From positions 496,001-560,000 of the forward strand of contig NZ_LGYN01000001.1 in NCBI RefSeq assembly GCF_001307105.1: 64,000 nucleotides of DNA, read 5' to 3'. Both the position numbers and the translations under genes were made by a program. Of the stretch, positions 1-10,559 are shown in pieces. Numbering within the stretch: position 1 is the stretch's first letter; each line of letters opens with the position of its first letter. The DNA is from Bacillus australimaris (GTDB lineage: Bacteria; Bacillota; Bacilli; Bacillales; Bacillaceae). The notes below the pieces were generated by a model, which saw only the letters and a program-made list of their open reading frames with translations, did not search any database and had not been told where the DNA came from.

Positions 1-151
1 ATTCCGAGTTTTCAGAGAGGTCTCCAAAACTTCTAGCAATTTTAATACGCTCTACAACCTCTTTACGTTTAACCGTTTTCAAATGTTCAAGTTCTTCTTC
101 TAATTTACGCTTTCCTTCTTCTGTCATTGGAAATACTTTCTCTTGTGCCAT
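1..151 (-). CDS. greA: Transcription elongation factor GreA (N-terminal part)
   Basis: The first 50 codons are inside the window and the rest lies to the left of base 1. GreA binds the RNA polymerase secondary channel and stimulates cleavage of backtracked transcripts. The visible part is the start of the N-terminal coiled-coil domain, rich in Glu, Lys and Arg, ending in the conserved [10 protein letters not shown] segment at residues 41-50. The ATG at 151 is preceded by AGAAGGAGTGA at a good distance. The gene lies downstream of udk, as in B. subtilis, but a terminator and a 330-nt leader separate them, so it is probably transcribed on its own. Confidence 0.93.
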   Translation of the reverse strand, partial: MAQEKVFPMTEEGKRKLEEELEHLKTVKRKEVVERIKIARSFGDLSENSE

Positions 152-480
152 GAATCATTCACTCCTTCTATTAATCCTCATCATACAAACTTTCTGCACG
201 TGAGTGACGACTGAAATATACAAGAATGAGGACATGTTCAGGCCCTCATTCCTTCTGTACCATATTCGTAAAAGTCCATCTTACATGGCGTCCCTTTTAG
301 ATGCAACTATTATGCCTTTTATTAGACAGGACCACTCCGCAGCGGTCTAAAATCGCACAAACTGTGGAAAGGCACAGGAAGCTCCTGTACCTCGTTCGGC
401 CATTTCGATCATATGTAGAAGAATAGCTTACCCATTCTCCATCTTCCAATACATAATATGGTCAGTGTACGATATGTCTA
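152..480 (-). promoter_or_regulatory. Long structured 5' leader of greA
   Basis: About 330 bases separate the best promoter from the greA start. The leader RNA can form a 9-bp hairpin with ACAGGA/TCCTGT arms near 380-400, a GACCGCT/AGTGGTC hairpin near 326-350, and an AATGAGG/CCTCATT hairpin near 224-251. A 13-codon reading frame with an AAAGGG motif upstream lies at 238-279. No known riboswitch consensus was recognised. Whether it regulates greA or yields a small RNA is inference. Confidence 0.4.
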
Positions 481-484
481 TGCT

Positions 485-513
485 ATATTATTACAAAATT
501 GCGTTTTGATCAA
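485..513 (-). promoter_or_regulatory. Putative sigma-A promoter of greA
   Basis: On the minus strand TTGATC (508-513) and TAATAT (485-490) are separated by 17 bases. It is the best -35/-10 pair in the udk-greA gap and gives a start near 478. The stretch from 514 to 745 is AT-rich and holds nothing else recognised. Confidence 0.5.
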
Positions 514-748
514 GAATTGTTTGAAAATTTGTGATGATTTGTTTGTTGGTTTTTTAATATAGTTTTACAAATTCAAAACAACTTTGATATTCAGCTTAAA
601 AACAGCATTTTTCTACATCTATTTCACATCATTGTTTTCCTATCATACCTAATCTACCATTTAAGCTGTGATTTGTTCAAAATACATACAAATCATCTAT
701 CAATAGAAACAAGTGAAATATTGGTAGATTCTCTGCATCACGATGCTG

Positions 749-778
749 AAAAGACCTTTACAATGTAAAGGTCTTTTT
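749..778 (-). terminator. Intrinsic terminator after udk
   Basis: An AAAAGACCTTTAC/GTAAAGGTCTTTT inverted repeat just after the udk stop. Runs of A and T on both sides make it usable on either strand, but only udk reads into it. Confidence 0.88.
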
Positions 779-790
779 CTTCTTCACCAT

Positions 791-1423
791 TTACTCTGCT
801 CGATCTTGAAGAATCGTTTGAATTTTTGTCACCATGAGATCAATTGCCACATGGTTTTGCCCGCCTTCTGGGATGATGATATCGGCGTATCGCTTTGTCG
901 GTTCAATGAATTGATTATGCATGGGTCTGACAACAGATACGTATTGTTCAATCACAGAGTCGATCGAGCGGCCTCTTTCCTTCGTATCGCGTAAAATACG
1001 GCGAATGATGCGAAGGTCTGCATCTGTATCGACATACAGTTTAATGTCCATTAAATCTCTTAGACGTTCGTCTTCAAGTGCAAAGATGCCCTCTACGATG
1101 ATGACATCCTTCGGCTCAACATGAACAGTCTCTTCTGAACGTGTGTTTAGTTTAAAATCATATATTGGTTTTTCAATGGATTCGTACCTTAGGAGCTGTT
1201 CCAAATGCTCAAACATCAGGTCATTGTCGAATGCAAGCGGATGATCATAGTTCGTGAGCAGGCGCTCTTCAAATGGCATATGACTTTGATTTTTGTAATA
1301 TAAATCTTGCTGAAGCATGAGGATGGAATGTCCTTTAAATTTTTCATAGATTGAATTGGTGACGCTCGTTTTACCTGAACCCGAGCCGCCAGCAATTCCA
1401 ATGACAACTGGTTTACTCCTCAT
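791..1423 (-). CDS. udk: Uridine kinase
   Basis: Phosphorylates uridine and cytidine to UMP and CMP in pyrimidine salvage; cytosolic. The 210-residue protein has the P-loop GGSGSGKTS at about residues 12-20 and the PRK/URK fold with the Asp-rich [11 protein letters not shown] segment in its middle. Length matches the family (B. subtilis 211). The ATG at 1423 aligns with the usual [13 protein letters not shown] start and has AAAGGGG upstream, inside the end of trhP2. It lies 7 bp after trhP2 and is probably the last gene of the trmR-trhP1-trhP2-udk operon, closed by the terminator at 749-778. Confidence 0.95.
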   Translation of the reverse strand: MRSKPVVIGIAGGSGSGKTSVTNSIYEKFKGHSILMLQQDLYYKNQSHMPFEERLLTNYDHPLAFDNDLMFEHLEQLLRYESIEKPIYDFKLNTRSEETVHVEPKDVIIVEGIFALEDERLRDLMDIKLYVDTDADLRIIRRILRDTKERGRSIDSVIEQYVSVVRPMHNQFIEPTKRYADIIIPEGGQNHVAIDLMVTKIQTILQDRAE

Positions 1424-1430
1424 GTGACTG

Positions 1431-2699
1431 TTATTTCCCCTTTCTCATCATGTTGCTAGGGTATACTTTTTGATCAAGCTTGAATTTCACGATTTGCAGC
1501 GGATGACGAGCGGCATCTAGTTCATTTCCTTTTTCATCCCAAATCGTCTCAATTTTGCATGTAAAATTCTCAATTTCTGGTCCGAAGAATTCGACTTCAT
1601 CTCCAGTTTTAAAGAAGTTACGCTGCTGCAATGTCACGATTTGTTCTTTTTCATCATAATGAAGAACAAGACCTGCGAAATCAAATGTCGTTTTCTTTCC
1701 ATGACTGCCAAACATTTGTTCATCTGTTCCTGGTACGCCTTCGAAAAAGGCCGGCGCTGTGTCACGGTTTGCACATTTATCTAATTCATCTAACCATTCC
1801 TGCTGAATGACAAAATTGTCTGGATCAGCACAATAGGCATCGATGACTTTGCGGTACACACTTACAACAGTGGCTACATAATGAATGGATTTCATCCGTC
1901 CTTCGATTTTTAAGCTGTCAATTCCCATTTCGATCATTTGGGGAATGGATTCAACAAGCTTTAAGTCTTTTGGACTCATCGCAAATGGTGCATCTTCTTC
2001 ACCAAATAATGGCGCTTCCTCAGATCCTTCTAGTTTATAAAGATCATAATCCCAGCGACAAGACTGGCAGCAGCCTCCGCGGTTAGAATCTCTTGCCGTC
2101 ATATGGTTACTAAGCACACAGCGGCCAGAGTAAGCAATACACATCGCACCGTGAATGAACGTTTCGATTTCAATATCGACTTTTTCTTTCATTTCTCTAA
2201 TTTCTAACGCACTTGTTTCGCGTGCAAGAACTACGCGCTCAAGCCCTTCTTCCTTCCAAAATTGAACTGCTTTCCAATTCGAAAGAGATTGCTGTGTGCT
2301 TAAATGAACTTCCAGCTTCGGTGCGACACGTTTACATGTTTCAATGATGAGTGGGTCGGCCACGATAATACCTGCTACTCCAGCGCCTTCAATCCCTTGA
2401 AGGTATTCCTCCAGCCCATCCATGTTCTCATTGTGTGCAAAGATATTCGTTGTCACATAAATTCGTGCACCATATTTGTTTGCAAATGCGACGCCTTCAG
2501 CCATTTCTTCAATTGAAAAGTTATCTGCATTTGAGCGAAGTCCGAATTCTTTTCCGCCAATAAAGACCGCATCTGCTCCGTAATGTACAGCAACTTTCAG
2601 CTTTTCCAAGTTTCCTGCGGGTGCAAGCAGTTCTGGTTTTTTTGTAATGACACGTTTCCCATTAATCATTTCAGAAATACCATCTTTCAATAATGCCAT
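1431..2699 (-). CDS. trhP2: U32-family tRNA hydroxylation protein TrhP2 (YrrO)
   Basis: Peptidase-U32-like protein of 422 residues. In B. subtilis YrrO (TrhP2), with YrrN (TrhP1), is needed for prephenate-dependent 5-hydroxyuridine at tRNA position 34, the step before methylation by TrmR. The U32 signature is HGAMC at 183-187, followed by Cys194 and a GGCCQSC cluster (Cys210, 211, 214), which suggests metal or Fe-S binding. A C-terminal beta-barrel-like extension follows about residue 340. The ATG at 2699 has GAGGAGG upstream. It lies 20 bp after trhP1, its paralogue and partner. Older annotation as a collagenase-like protease is probably misleading. Confidence 0.9.
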   Translation of the reverse strand: MALLKDGISEMINGKRVITKKPELLAPAGNLEKLKVAVHYGADAVFIGGKEFGLRSNADNFSIEEMAEGVAFANKYGARIYVTTNIFAHNENMDGLEEYLQGIEGAGVAGIIVADPLIIETCKRVAPKLEVHLSTQQSLSNWKAVQFWKEEGLERVVLARETSALEIREMKEKVDIEIETFIHGAMCIAYSGRCVLSNHMTARDSNRGGCCQSCRWDYDLYKLEGSEEAPLFGEEDAPFAMSPKDLKLVESIPQMIEMGIDSLKIEGRMKSIHYVATVVSVYRKVIDAYCADPDNFVIQQEWLDELDKCANRDTAPAFFEGVPGTDEQMFGSHGKKTTFDFAGLVLHYDEKEQIVTLQQRNFFKTGDEVEFFGPEIENFTCKIETIWDEKGNELDAARHPLQIVKFKLDQKVYPSNMMRKGK

Positions 2700-2719
2700 T
2701 TCTTCTGCCTCCTCTTATA

Positions 2720-4460
<1,741 letters not shown>

Positions 4461-4467
4461 TCAACCG

Positions 4468-4507
4468 AAAAAAACTGCAGGCAATCTCTTATTGTCTACA
4501 GTCTTTT
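4468..4507 (-). terminator. Intrinsic terminator after mltG
   Basis: An ACTGTAG.CAAT/ATTG.CTGCAGT stem followed by seven T on the minus strand, 17 bp after the mltG stop. Confidence 0.85.
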
Positions 4508-4523
4508 TCGATTCACTTGTACG

Positions 4524-5609
4524 TCAATTGGTACTGCCTGTGATGTATTTCGCTTTCGCTTTGTTGTGTTCATTTAACGTTTTCGTAAATACGACTTCTC
4601 CATTTTTCTTTGCAAGGAAATAAACGTAATTCGTTTTCTCTGGATGCAGTGCGGCTTTCCAAGAGGATTCACCAGCATTTGCAATAGGTCCAGGCGGCAG
4701 CCCTTTGTTGTTATACGTATTATAAGGAGATTTCACCTTTAGGTCTTTGTAATAAACGCGGGATTTATGCTCACCCAGTGCATAAAGAACAGTTGGGTCG
4801 GTTTGAAGCGGCATGTCCTTTTTCAACCGATTATAAAATACACTTGAAATTTTTGCCCGATCCGTCTTTTCCGTTGCTTCCATTTCAATGAGTGATGCCA
4901 TCGTTAACACATCATGTATGGACATATTTCTCTTTTTCATGTCTTTTTCATACGTTTTCACGTATTGATCTGTTTGTTTAATCATCGTTTCAATGATCGT
5001 TTCGAGTGATTCATCCTCACGATAAAATGGATACGTAGCAGGGAATAAATAACCCTCTAACGGATGTTTCACCTGTTTTCCATTCACCTGTGAAGTCACG
5101 GTTTTCGGATATTTTTTCATTAACGTTTGAATAAAAGCAGGATCATCCAGCTTCGCTTCAACTTCCTTTGCTGAAAAATCAGTCTGGTTTGCAATAATGG
5201 CTGCAATATCAGACAGCTGTCTTCCCTCTGGAATCACAAGCTGAAAGGCGTAATCTGTCCCGCCGGATGTCAGCTTTTGAATAAGCGTATCTGCATCCAT
5301 TGTTTGTTTTAAATGAAAGTATCCTGCTTTAAAGCCGGACGCATTTTTGTATTTTGCATAATAAGTGAAAATCGTATCATTCGAAATGAGCCCATTTTCT
5401 TTTAAAATGCCCGCAATGTCACGGACAGATGTCCCATTTGGAATATGAATATTAATCGTTTGTTTGCTTTTTTGATCGACCGGTCCGAGTGCTGATTTAA
5501 CATATAAAAAGCCTGATAATGCTGCAATGATGATGACAGCAAGGACAGATAACAGGACGATCCCCATTTTTCTTTTGAAGAATGGTCGTTTCTTTTGTTC
5601 TGAAAACAT
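4524..5609 (-). CDS. mltG: Endolytic peptidoglycan transglycosylase MltG (YrrL)
   Basis: Membrane-anchored lytic transglycosylase that cleaves nascent glycan strands and so helps set their length. The 361-residue protein has a short cytoplasmic Lys/Arg-rich tail, one transmembrane helix at about 16-38, a LysM-like region at about 50-120 and the YceG catalytic domain. The likely catalytic Glu is Glu242 in ASLIEMEAT, and the conserved LQTDPTVLYALG motif follows near residue 270. The ATG at 5609 has GGAGG upstream. The bioY-yhfT-yhfS operon ends only 73 bp before this start, so read-through from it is possible. Confidence 0.93.
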   Translation of the reverse strand: MFSEQKKRPFFKRKMGIVLLSVLAVIIIAALSGFLYVKSALGPVDQKSKQTINIHIPNGTSVRDIAGILKENGLISNDTIFTYYAKYKNASGFKAGYFHLKQTMDADTLIQKLTSGGTDYAFQLVIPEGRQLSDIAAIIANQTDFSAKEVEAKLDDPAFIQTLMKKYPKTVTSQVNGKQVKHPLEGYLFPATYPFYREDESLETIIETMIKQTDQYVKTYEKDMKKRNMSIHDVLTMASLIEMEATEKTDRAKISSVFYNRLKKDMPLQTDPTVLYALGEHKSRVYYKDLKVKSPYNTYNNKGLPPGPIANAGESSWKAALHPEKTNYVYFLAKKNGEVVFTKTLNEHNKAKAKYITGSTN

Positions 5610-5682
5610 GCATGGCCCTCCTCACATCTAGCTTTTATAGTACATGATTCGACGGAGTTCGGCAATTCCTTGCTTATGCATG

Positions 5683-6771
5683 TCATGACAGAACTTGATA
5701 CAAAACGGCTAAACCAACACCGCCACCGCTTCCAATGGCCGCCATCACATAGCTTCCATTTGGTAAAGCGTGCGCTTCATAAAATAGCCTCACCATCATA
5801 GCAGCTCCTGATGCGCTGTAAGGATGCCCAAGGCAAAGAGCACCTCCTCTTCTATTGATCCGATCATATGGTATACCCAGCGTACGGGCAATCAGCGCTA
5901 CTTTCAGCGCAAACGCTTCATTGATTTCAAATAGCGCCACATCTTCTACCTCTATCTTCTCATTATGTAAAAGTTTCTTGATGGCATCAATCGGCGAAGC
6001 AGCTGGAAAATGAGGATGCATTGCGGTCACAGCACTTCCGACATACCTCAGCATAGTCTGACATCCATTCACTTCTGCTAACGATCTTTCCATCACTGCG
6101 ACGGCAGCTGCTCCATCTGCTTCCTTGCAGCTATTAGCGGCAGTCACAGTTCCTTTTCCCGGTAAAAATACAGGCTTTGCCCGCTCGATCAGCCTCGCCA
6201 TCGGCCTTATTTTGGCGGCCGCTTCATCTATGCTCAGCCCACCAATCGAAACGATTTCTTCTGAGTATGTACCATGTTTCATAGCGTCTATACTTCTTTC
6301 CCAGCTTAAAAGTGCATAGTCATCTTGTTCTTTTCTCGTAACACAAAACCTCGATGCCGTCAGCTCTGCTGCCTCTCCCATATGCGGATCTCCTATCCAC
6401 TCAGGTGAAAAACGAGCTTTCTCTTTCATTGGTGATCTGGATATGCTCTCAGTTCCGCCAGCGATATACATCGATCCCTCCCCAGATTGAATCATGACGC
6501 ATGCTGTTCTGATGGCTTCAAGACCAGAGGCACACTGCCGATCAATCGTCATACCGGGAACGTGTAAGGAAAGCCCTGCTTCTAATGCGGACAGACGGGC
6601 CATATTTCCACCACCTCCTACAACATTGCCTAATATGACGTCATCCGGCGTCATCATTTGAGACAAATGTCGAATAAGAGGTGTGGCTAATTGCTCTGGG
6701 CGATAATCCTTCAGCATCCCATTTTTATCACCGAAGGGTGTCCGTTTTGCTTGAACAATCACTGCTTGCAC
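5683..6771 (-). CDS. yhfS: Thiolase-family acyltransferase (YhfS-like)
   Basis: Thiolase-superfamily protein of 362 residues from the GTG at 6771, which has GGAGG upstream; a longer frame starts at 6792 with no ribosome site. The nucleophile is present as DRQCASG (about Cys80), the Asn motif as NEAFA and the His motif as GHPYSASGA. The C-terminal CxGxG motif that carries the second catalytic cysteine reads AIGSGGG, so that cysteine is replaced by Ala. The protein is also shorter than typical acetyl-CoA acetyltransferases (about 390). Its operon with an acyl-CoA ligase and BioY under a BirA-like site suggests a role in biotin precursor or acyl-chain metabolism; the exact reaction is unknown. 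Confidence 0.78.
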   Translation of the reverse strand: MQAVIVQAKRTPFGDKNGMLKDYRPEQLATPLIRHLSQMMTPDDVILGNVVGGGGNMARLSALEAGLSLHVPGMTIDRQCASGLEAIRTACVMIQSGEGSMYIAGGTESISRSPMKEKARFSPEWIGDPHMGEAAELTASRFCVTRKEQDDYALLSWERSIDAMKHGTYSEEIVSIGGLSIDEAAAKIRPMARLIERAKPVFLPGKGTVTAANSCKEADGAAAVAVMERSLAEVNGCQTMLRYVGSAVTAMHPHFPAASPIDAIKKLLHNEKIEVEDVALFEINEAFALKVALIARTLGIPYDRINRRGGALCLGHPYSASGAAMMVRLFYEAHALPNGSYVMAAIGSGGGVGLAVLYQVLS

Positions 6772-8222
6772 GACAATTGTTCCTCCGCCCACTTTTTCAT
6801 ACTAGCACGGGCTATTTTTCCACCGGATGTTTCAATCATATGATCAATGACCAGCCATTTTTTCGGTACCTTGTAGGCCGCCAGCTTTTCTTTTACGGTT
6901 TGCCGAACAGCCTTTAGTTGCTGCACTCGCTCGATAATGGCAACAGGGATTTCACCCCAATATGGATCAGGAAGGCCGACCACAATCGACCGCTTCACCT
7001 CTGGCTGTTCATTTAGTACGCGCTCAATTTCCTCTGGGAAAATATTCAGCCCTCCATAGACGATCATACCATTCTCACGGCCGCTCATATAAAGATAGCC
7101 GTCTTCATCCAGCCATCCCATATCGTAAACTGTCAGCCACTCCTGCGGCGGCTTCTCTTCATGTAAGTAGCCTGAAAAAGACATCGGGCTCTTCACATAA
7201 ATTCTCCCTGTTTCATTTGGCTGACAAACAGATTGATCGGTCCGCCTCACTTCAACTTGAATAGAGGAGAAGGGCCGTCCAACAGAAGAAGGTTTTTGCC
7301 GAAAATCATGTGAAGACAAATAGGAGACAAAGCTTAACTCTGATGTGCCGTAAAAATCAAAAAAAGTGACTTGCGGAAAGTTGGTGACGAGTTGTTCTTT
7401 TGAAGAGATACTCCAATCTGCTCCCGATGACATGACAAGAAGCGGACTGTCTCCTTTAAAAGCATCGATTTGCAGTAACGATTCTGTCATTGTGGGGACA
7501 GTAAACACAACTGTGATATCACTTGTCTCTAAGGCTTTCTTTGCTTTTACGGGCGTAAATTTTTCTAAAAGCGTCACCGTCCCGCCAAAGTATAATGTAC
7601 TGATGGCACCGTATAAGAAGTGAGAGGATAAAAGTGTGCCTAAGATGAGAACATGATCTTGATGATTGATCCCGAATGCATCGGCTGTCATTCGAAAGCT
7701 TTCGATCCATGACTGCTGACGTCTGATAAAGGCTTTTGGTGAGCCCGTTGATCCTGACGTAAATCCCATATAAAAAACAGGGTCACTCTCGGTATCGCAT
7801 TTGTTACATGGGCTGTGTGTGAGTAGGCTCAATCTTTCCTTCCATTCAGATAAAGAAAGAACCGGTATGTTCACACTATGTTGTTCAAATCTTTTCATAA
7901 ATCGATCCTCTATAATGACGAGATCTGCCTCACTTAACATGAGCTTTTTCACGCATTCCTTGTGACTCCACCTCGGATCAAGCGGAACGGCTGTCCATCC
8001 TGAACAAGCAGCGCCAGCAAATATTTGCAAGAAAGAAGCGCCATTTGATAATAAAAAAGCGATTCTTTTTTGCTGATGATCCGTTTCTTGTAACCACTGT
8101 GCCGCTCTCTGCACACGCTCATACCAATCTTGATAAGTGATGCTTTCTTGCTCATCTATGATCGCCATTTGATTTCGTTTCATTTTTGCATGTACTGCAT
8201 AGCTTTCCGTTATTCTGATCAA
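6759..8222 (-). CDS. yhfT: Acyl-CoA / AMP-binding ligase (YhfT-like)
   Basis: ANL-superfamily adenylating enzyme of 487 residues that would activate a carboxylic acid as acyl-AMP and transfer it to CoA. The P-loop motif FTSGSTG lies at 154-160, YGTSE follows near 290, and the YDMGWLDEDGYLYMSGR hinge region is in the last third; the catalytic Lys is in SGGKIARA near the C terminus. Translation starts at TTG 8222, with GGAGG 8 bases upstream, overlapping the bioY stop (TTGA). It also overlaps the start of yhfS by 13 bp, so the three genes are translationally coupled. The substrate is unknown; a medium- or long-chain or pimelate-related acid would fit the biotin context. Confidence 0.82.
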   Translation of the reverse strand: MIRITESYAVHAKMKRNQMAIIDEQESITYQDWYERVQRAAQWLQETDHQQKRIAFLLSNGASFLQIFAGAACSGWTAVPLDPRWSHKECVKKLMLSEADLVIIEDRFMKRFEQHSVNIPVLSLSEWKERLSLLTHSPCNKCDTESDPVFYMGFTSGSTGSPKAFIRRQQSWIESFRMTADAFGINHQDHVLILGTLLSSHFLYGAISTLYFGGTVTLLEKFTPVKAKKALETSDITVVFTVPTMTESLLQIDAFKGDSPLLVMSSGADWSISSKEQLVTNFPQVTFFDFYGTSELSFVSYLSSHDFRQKPSSVGRPFSSIQVEVRRTDQSVCQPNETGRIYVKSPMSFSGYLHEEKPPQEWLTVYDMGWLDEDGYLYMSGRENGMIVYGGLNIFPEEIERVLNEQPEVKRSIVVGLPDPYWGEIPVAIIERVQQLKAVRQTVKEKLAAYKVPKKWLVIDHMIETSGGKIARASMKKWAEEQLSCKQ

Positions 8223-8785
8223 ACCGCACGCCTCCCTTTATACAAGTCCTTTTTTCGATAGGACATGGCCTGAATGATTTTCACCGTTAAGACAGCACAC
8301 ATTCCCGCTTTGATGAGATCACCTGGAAGATAAATCAAACTAAAAAAAGCAGCCTGCGAGACCTTTATATTCATTATCATCGCTTGAAAAGGAATGCCGC
8401 TTATATACAAAATCCCGATGCTGCATACCGCATAGATCATAAAAAGACGCAGAGCAGTCACTTTTTTCAGCCGGTTCAGCCACAGGCTGATCATGAAGGC
8501 GGCCACAGGATAAGCAAGTAAAAAACCACCGCTTGGCCCAAAAAAGACCCCAATTCCGCCTCTTCCCCCAGATAAAAGGGGTGCACCTGCTGCCACAACC
8601 AAGAGAAAAAGCAGTAAACTGATCAATGCTTGTTTTGGCTTTAACAGCCCTCCGGCAAGCAAAAGACCTGCGGTTTGCAATGTAATCGGTACAGGTGTAA
8701 ATGGAAGTAAAATCGGCGGGATCAATCCTAACATACCGATAACTGCTGTCATTAACGCCATTTGCATCATATCTTGAATTTTCAA
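8219..8785 (-). CDS. bioY: Biotin transporter substrate-binding subunit BioY (YhfU-like)
   Basis: Integral-membrane S component of an energy-coupling-factor biotin importer. The 188 residues are strongly hydrophobic with about six membrane segments and carry the BioY signature FFGPSGGFLLAYP at about 81-93. The start is TTG at 8785 with AGGGG upstream; no in-frame ATG fits better. It needs the shared EcfA/EcfT module, which is not encoded here. A BirA-like operator lies about 55 bp upstream, which fits repression by biotin-loaded BirA. It heads the operon with yhfT and yhfS. Confidence 0.9.
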   Translation of the reverse strand: MKIQDMMQMALMTAVIGMLGLIPPILLPFTPVPITLQTAGLLLAGGLLKPKQALISLLLFLLVVAAGAPLLSGGRGGIGVFFGPSGGFLLAYPVAAFMISLWLNRLKKVTALRLFMIYAVCSIGILYISGIPFQAMIMNIKVSQAAFFSLIYLPGDLIKAGMCAVLTVKIIQAMSYRKKDLYKGRRAV

Positions 8786-8838
8786 TCCTCATACCCCTCA
8801 CTCAATTCATTTCTAAAAATAGAGTAAAAGGTAGAGTT

Positions 8839-8877
8839 ATTTATGTCAACTAAAATTAAAATCAAGTTGACATAAAT
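8839..8877. promoter_or_regulatory. BirA-like operator upstream of bioY
   Basis: A perfect 12-bp inverted repeat, ATTTATGTCAAC (8839-8850) and GTTGACATAAAT (8866-8877), with a 15-bp spacer. This resembles the Firmicutes BirA operator (TGTTAAC-type arms about 15 bp apart). On the minus strand the TTGACA inside the proximal arm can act as a -35 with TACTCT 17 bp downstream, so a bound repressor would cover the promoter. Confidence 0.72.
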
Positions 8878-9112
8878 GCAGTAAAAAAAGACCTCACTAA
8901 CAATTTGTGTTCCTCTAGGCCTGAAGATGAAGATCATTTATTTTTAATGTTAACTAACGGCAGATCTTTAAATTAAACTTAATTAACCGTGTATCTATTT
9001 ATTCCACGAATAGATACATGCTATTATTTACTAATCAAGGATATATTTCTATAAATACATTTATCTGATTAGGATATACCAAATGAATGAAAGTACACAT
9101 GGAGGAACTATT

Positions 9113-10198
9113 TTGCGTAAACTCTCTTACATATTTATGATACTACTTGGTACAGTAACTATTTTATATCTAGACGGATGTAGTCAAAAAAAGACAGCTT
9201 CAGAAGATCATAAAATAAATTTTAAAATTGAAGACAACGAATTAGGTCATACAACTACGCTCAATTATATTGTGACAAACTCTGTTTCAGCCGTTGGAGA
9301 TCGTTTGTTCTTAAGTGTAGATGATCATAGCCCTTCAAATATGGCAAATAAAGTAATTGAATTTAATAGAAAGACACAGAAAAGCAAAATACTATTTACA
9401 ACAACTTTCAAGCGTTCTTCGATCCAAGCCTTAAAAGCTAATAAAGACTGGGTCGTTTGGATTGACAGCGATGAAGAAGGCGGTCAAATGAATTACTACG
9501 CGATGAACATCCGCACACAAGAAATAGAGTCGATCAAAAAGAATAACACTTCGGAGACATTAAGTGACACACTTGAATTAACTGATCATCGAGCAGTATG
9601 GGTATCACATGATGAAGAAAAAGATGAAACTCATATTTATATGAAAGATCTCAAAAAAAAGCAGACGAAAAAACTGTTTAAACTAGACTCAATGAAGAAC
9701 GCTCATCTCTCTGTTCACCATGATAACGTTCTCTTTTTTAATAAAGACTATGGAAAGCAGCAAGCATACATTTACAATCTTACTACTGAGTCTCTCAAAA
9801 AAATTCCATTAAATCAACACTTGATCAGTAATGGTCAGCTCATTAACGACCATCAATTTGTGTACGAAAAGTCTTTTACTGACTCTGAAGGAACAATCAA
9901 TAAAAGCCAATTGATCTTTTATGACATAAACGCCAAACAATCTAAAGTAATTAAGAACACTAACTCGGATGTCGGATCGATCGTGATTGATGATCATAAT
10001 CGATTTTTTGTCGAAACAGAACCTAAAAAGAGTGGTTACACTATACTTAAAGAGATGAACGGTTCAATCAAAAAAGTTGGTTCTCTAAATAAAGAAAGTT
10101 ATTTTTATTTAACATTTCATCATGGTCTGTATCTCCTTAACTTTCAAAATGCGCAACGAAATAATCAAAAGCTGACCATTACTTCAAAGCTTCCATAA
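9113..10198 (+). CDS. Putative lipoprotein of unknown function
   Basis: 361 residues from the TTG at 9113, chosen because GGAGGA lies 6 bases upstream; an in-frame ATG at 9083 has no such site. The N terminus is a lipoprotein signal: Arg-Lys, a hydrophobic stretch, then a YLDGC lipobox, so the mature protein would be anchored outside the cytoplasmic membrane. The remainder is hydrophilic, Lys-, Asp- and Asn-rich, with recurring short beta-strand and turn motifs such as VVWIDSDEEG and AVWVSHDEE, suggestive of a beta-propeller-like fold. The family is not recognised. It is visibly more AT-rich than its neighbours and has no counterpart at this site in B. subtilis, so recent acquisition is plausible. 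Confidence 0.72.
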   Translation: MRKLSYIFMILLGTVTILYLDGCSQKKTASEDHKINFKIEDNELGHTTTLNYIVTNSVSAVGDRLFLSVDDHSPSNMANKVIEFNRKTQKSKILFTTTFKRSSIQALKANKDWVVWIDSDEEGGQMNYYAMNIRTQEIESIKKNNTSETLSDTLELTDHRAVWVSHDEEKDETHIYMKDLKKKQTKKLFKLDSMKNAHLSVHHDNVLFFNKDYGKQQAYIYNLTTESLKKIPLNQHLISNGQLINDHQFVYEKSFTDSEGTINKSQLIFYDINAKQSKVIKNTNSDVGSIVIDDHNRFFVETEPKKSGYTILKEMNGSIKKVGSLNKESYFYLTFHHGLYLLNFQNAQRNNQKLTITSKLP

Positions 10199-10200
10199 AT

Positions 10201-10254
10201 AAAAAAAGACCTGTGATCATGCAGATACTCTCATCTGTTTCACAGGCCTTTTAT
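10201..10254. terminator. Bidirectional terminator between the lipoprotein gene and yrzB
   Basis: An AAAAAGACCTGTGA ... TCACAGGCCTTTT hairpin with A and T tracts on both sides, between two convergent genes. Confidence 0.82.
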
Positions 10255-10259
10255 TCGTT

Positions 10260-10544
10260 CTATTCTTCTTCGTCTTCTTGATCTAAGAACGTGTTTAACG
10301 TTTCTTCAATCATGTCCCACTCTTCATCTGTTTCAATCGGCTCTAGTTCGCCATCTTCACCGTCTTCGTTTGGTGTGAAGCTTGATGCATGAATTTCAAT
10401 TTCTTCGTTATCTTGTTCAGAAATTGGGTAGTAAAGAACATATGATTTGTTAAAATGGTCGCTTTCAAAAGTAAATAGTACTTCGCAAAGCTGTTCATTT
10501 CCATTATCATCAACGATTGTAATTTGTTTTTCTCCGTGTTCCAT
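10260..10544 (-). CDS. yrzB: DUF1292 protein YrzB
   Basis: Small acidic cytosolic protein of 94 residues of the DUF1292 (UPF0473) family, function unknown. It is conserved next to ruvX and yrzL in Firmicutes. The N-terminal half forms beta strands; the C-terminal tail is very rich in Glu and Asp. The ATG at 10544 has AATGAGGTG 6 bases upstream; the GTG at 10553 lies inside that ribosome site and is unlikely. It is the last gene of the yrzL-ruvX-yrzB operon. Confidence 0.9.
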   Translation of the reverse strand: MEHGEKQITIVDDNGNEQLCEVLFTFESDHFNKSYVLYYPISEQDNEEIEIHASSFTPNEDGEDGELEPIETDEEWDMIEETLNTFLDQEDEEE

Positions 10545-10559
10545 TTGATTCACCTCATT

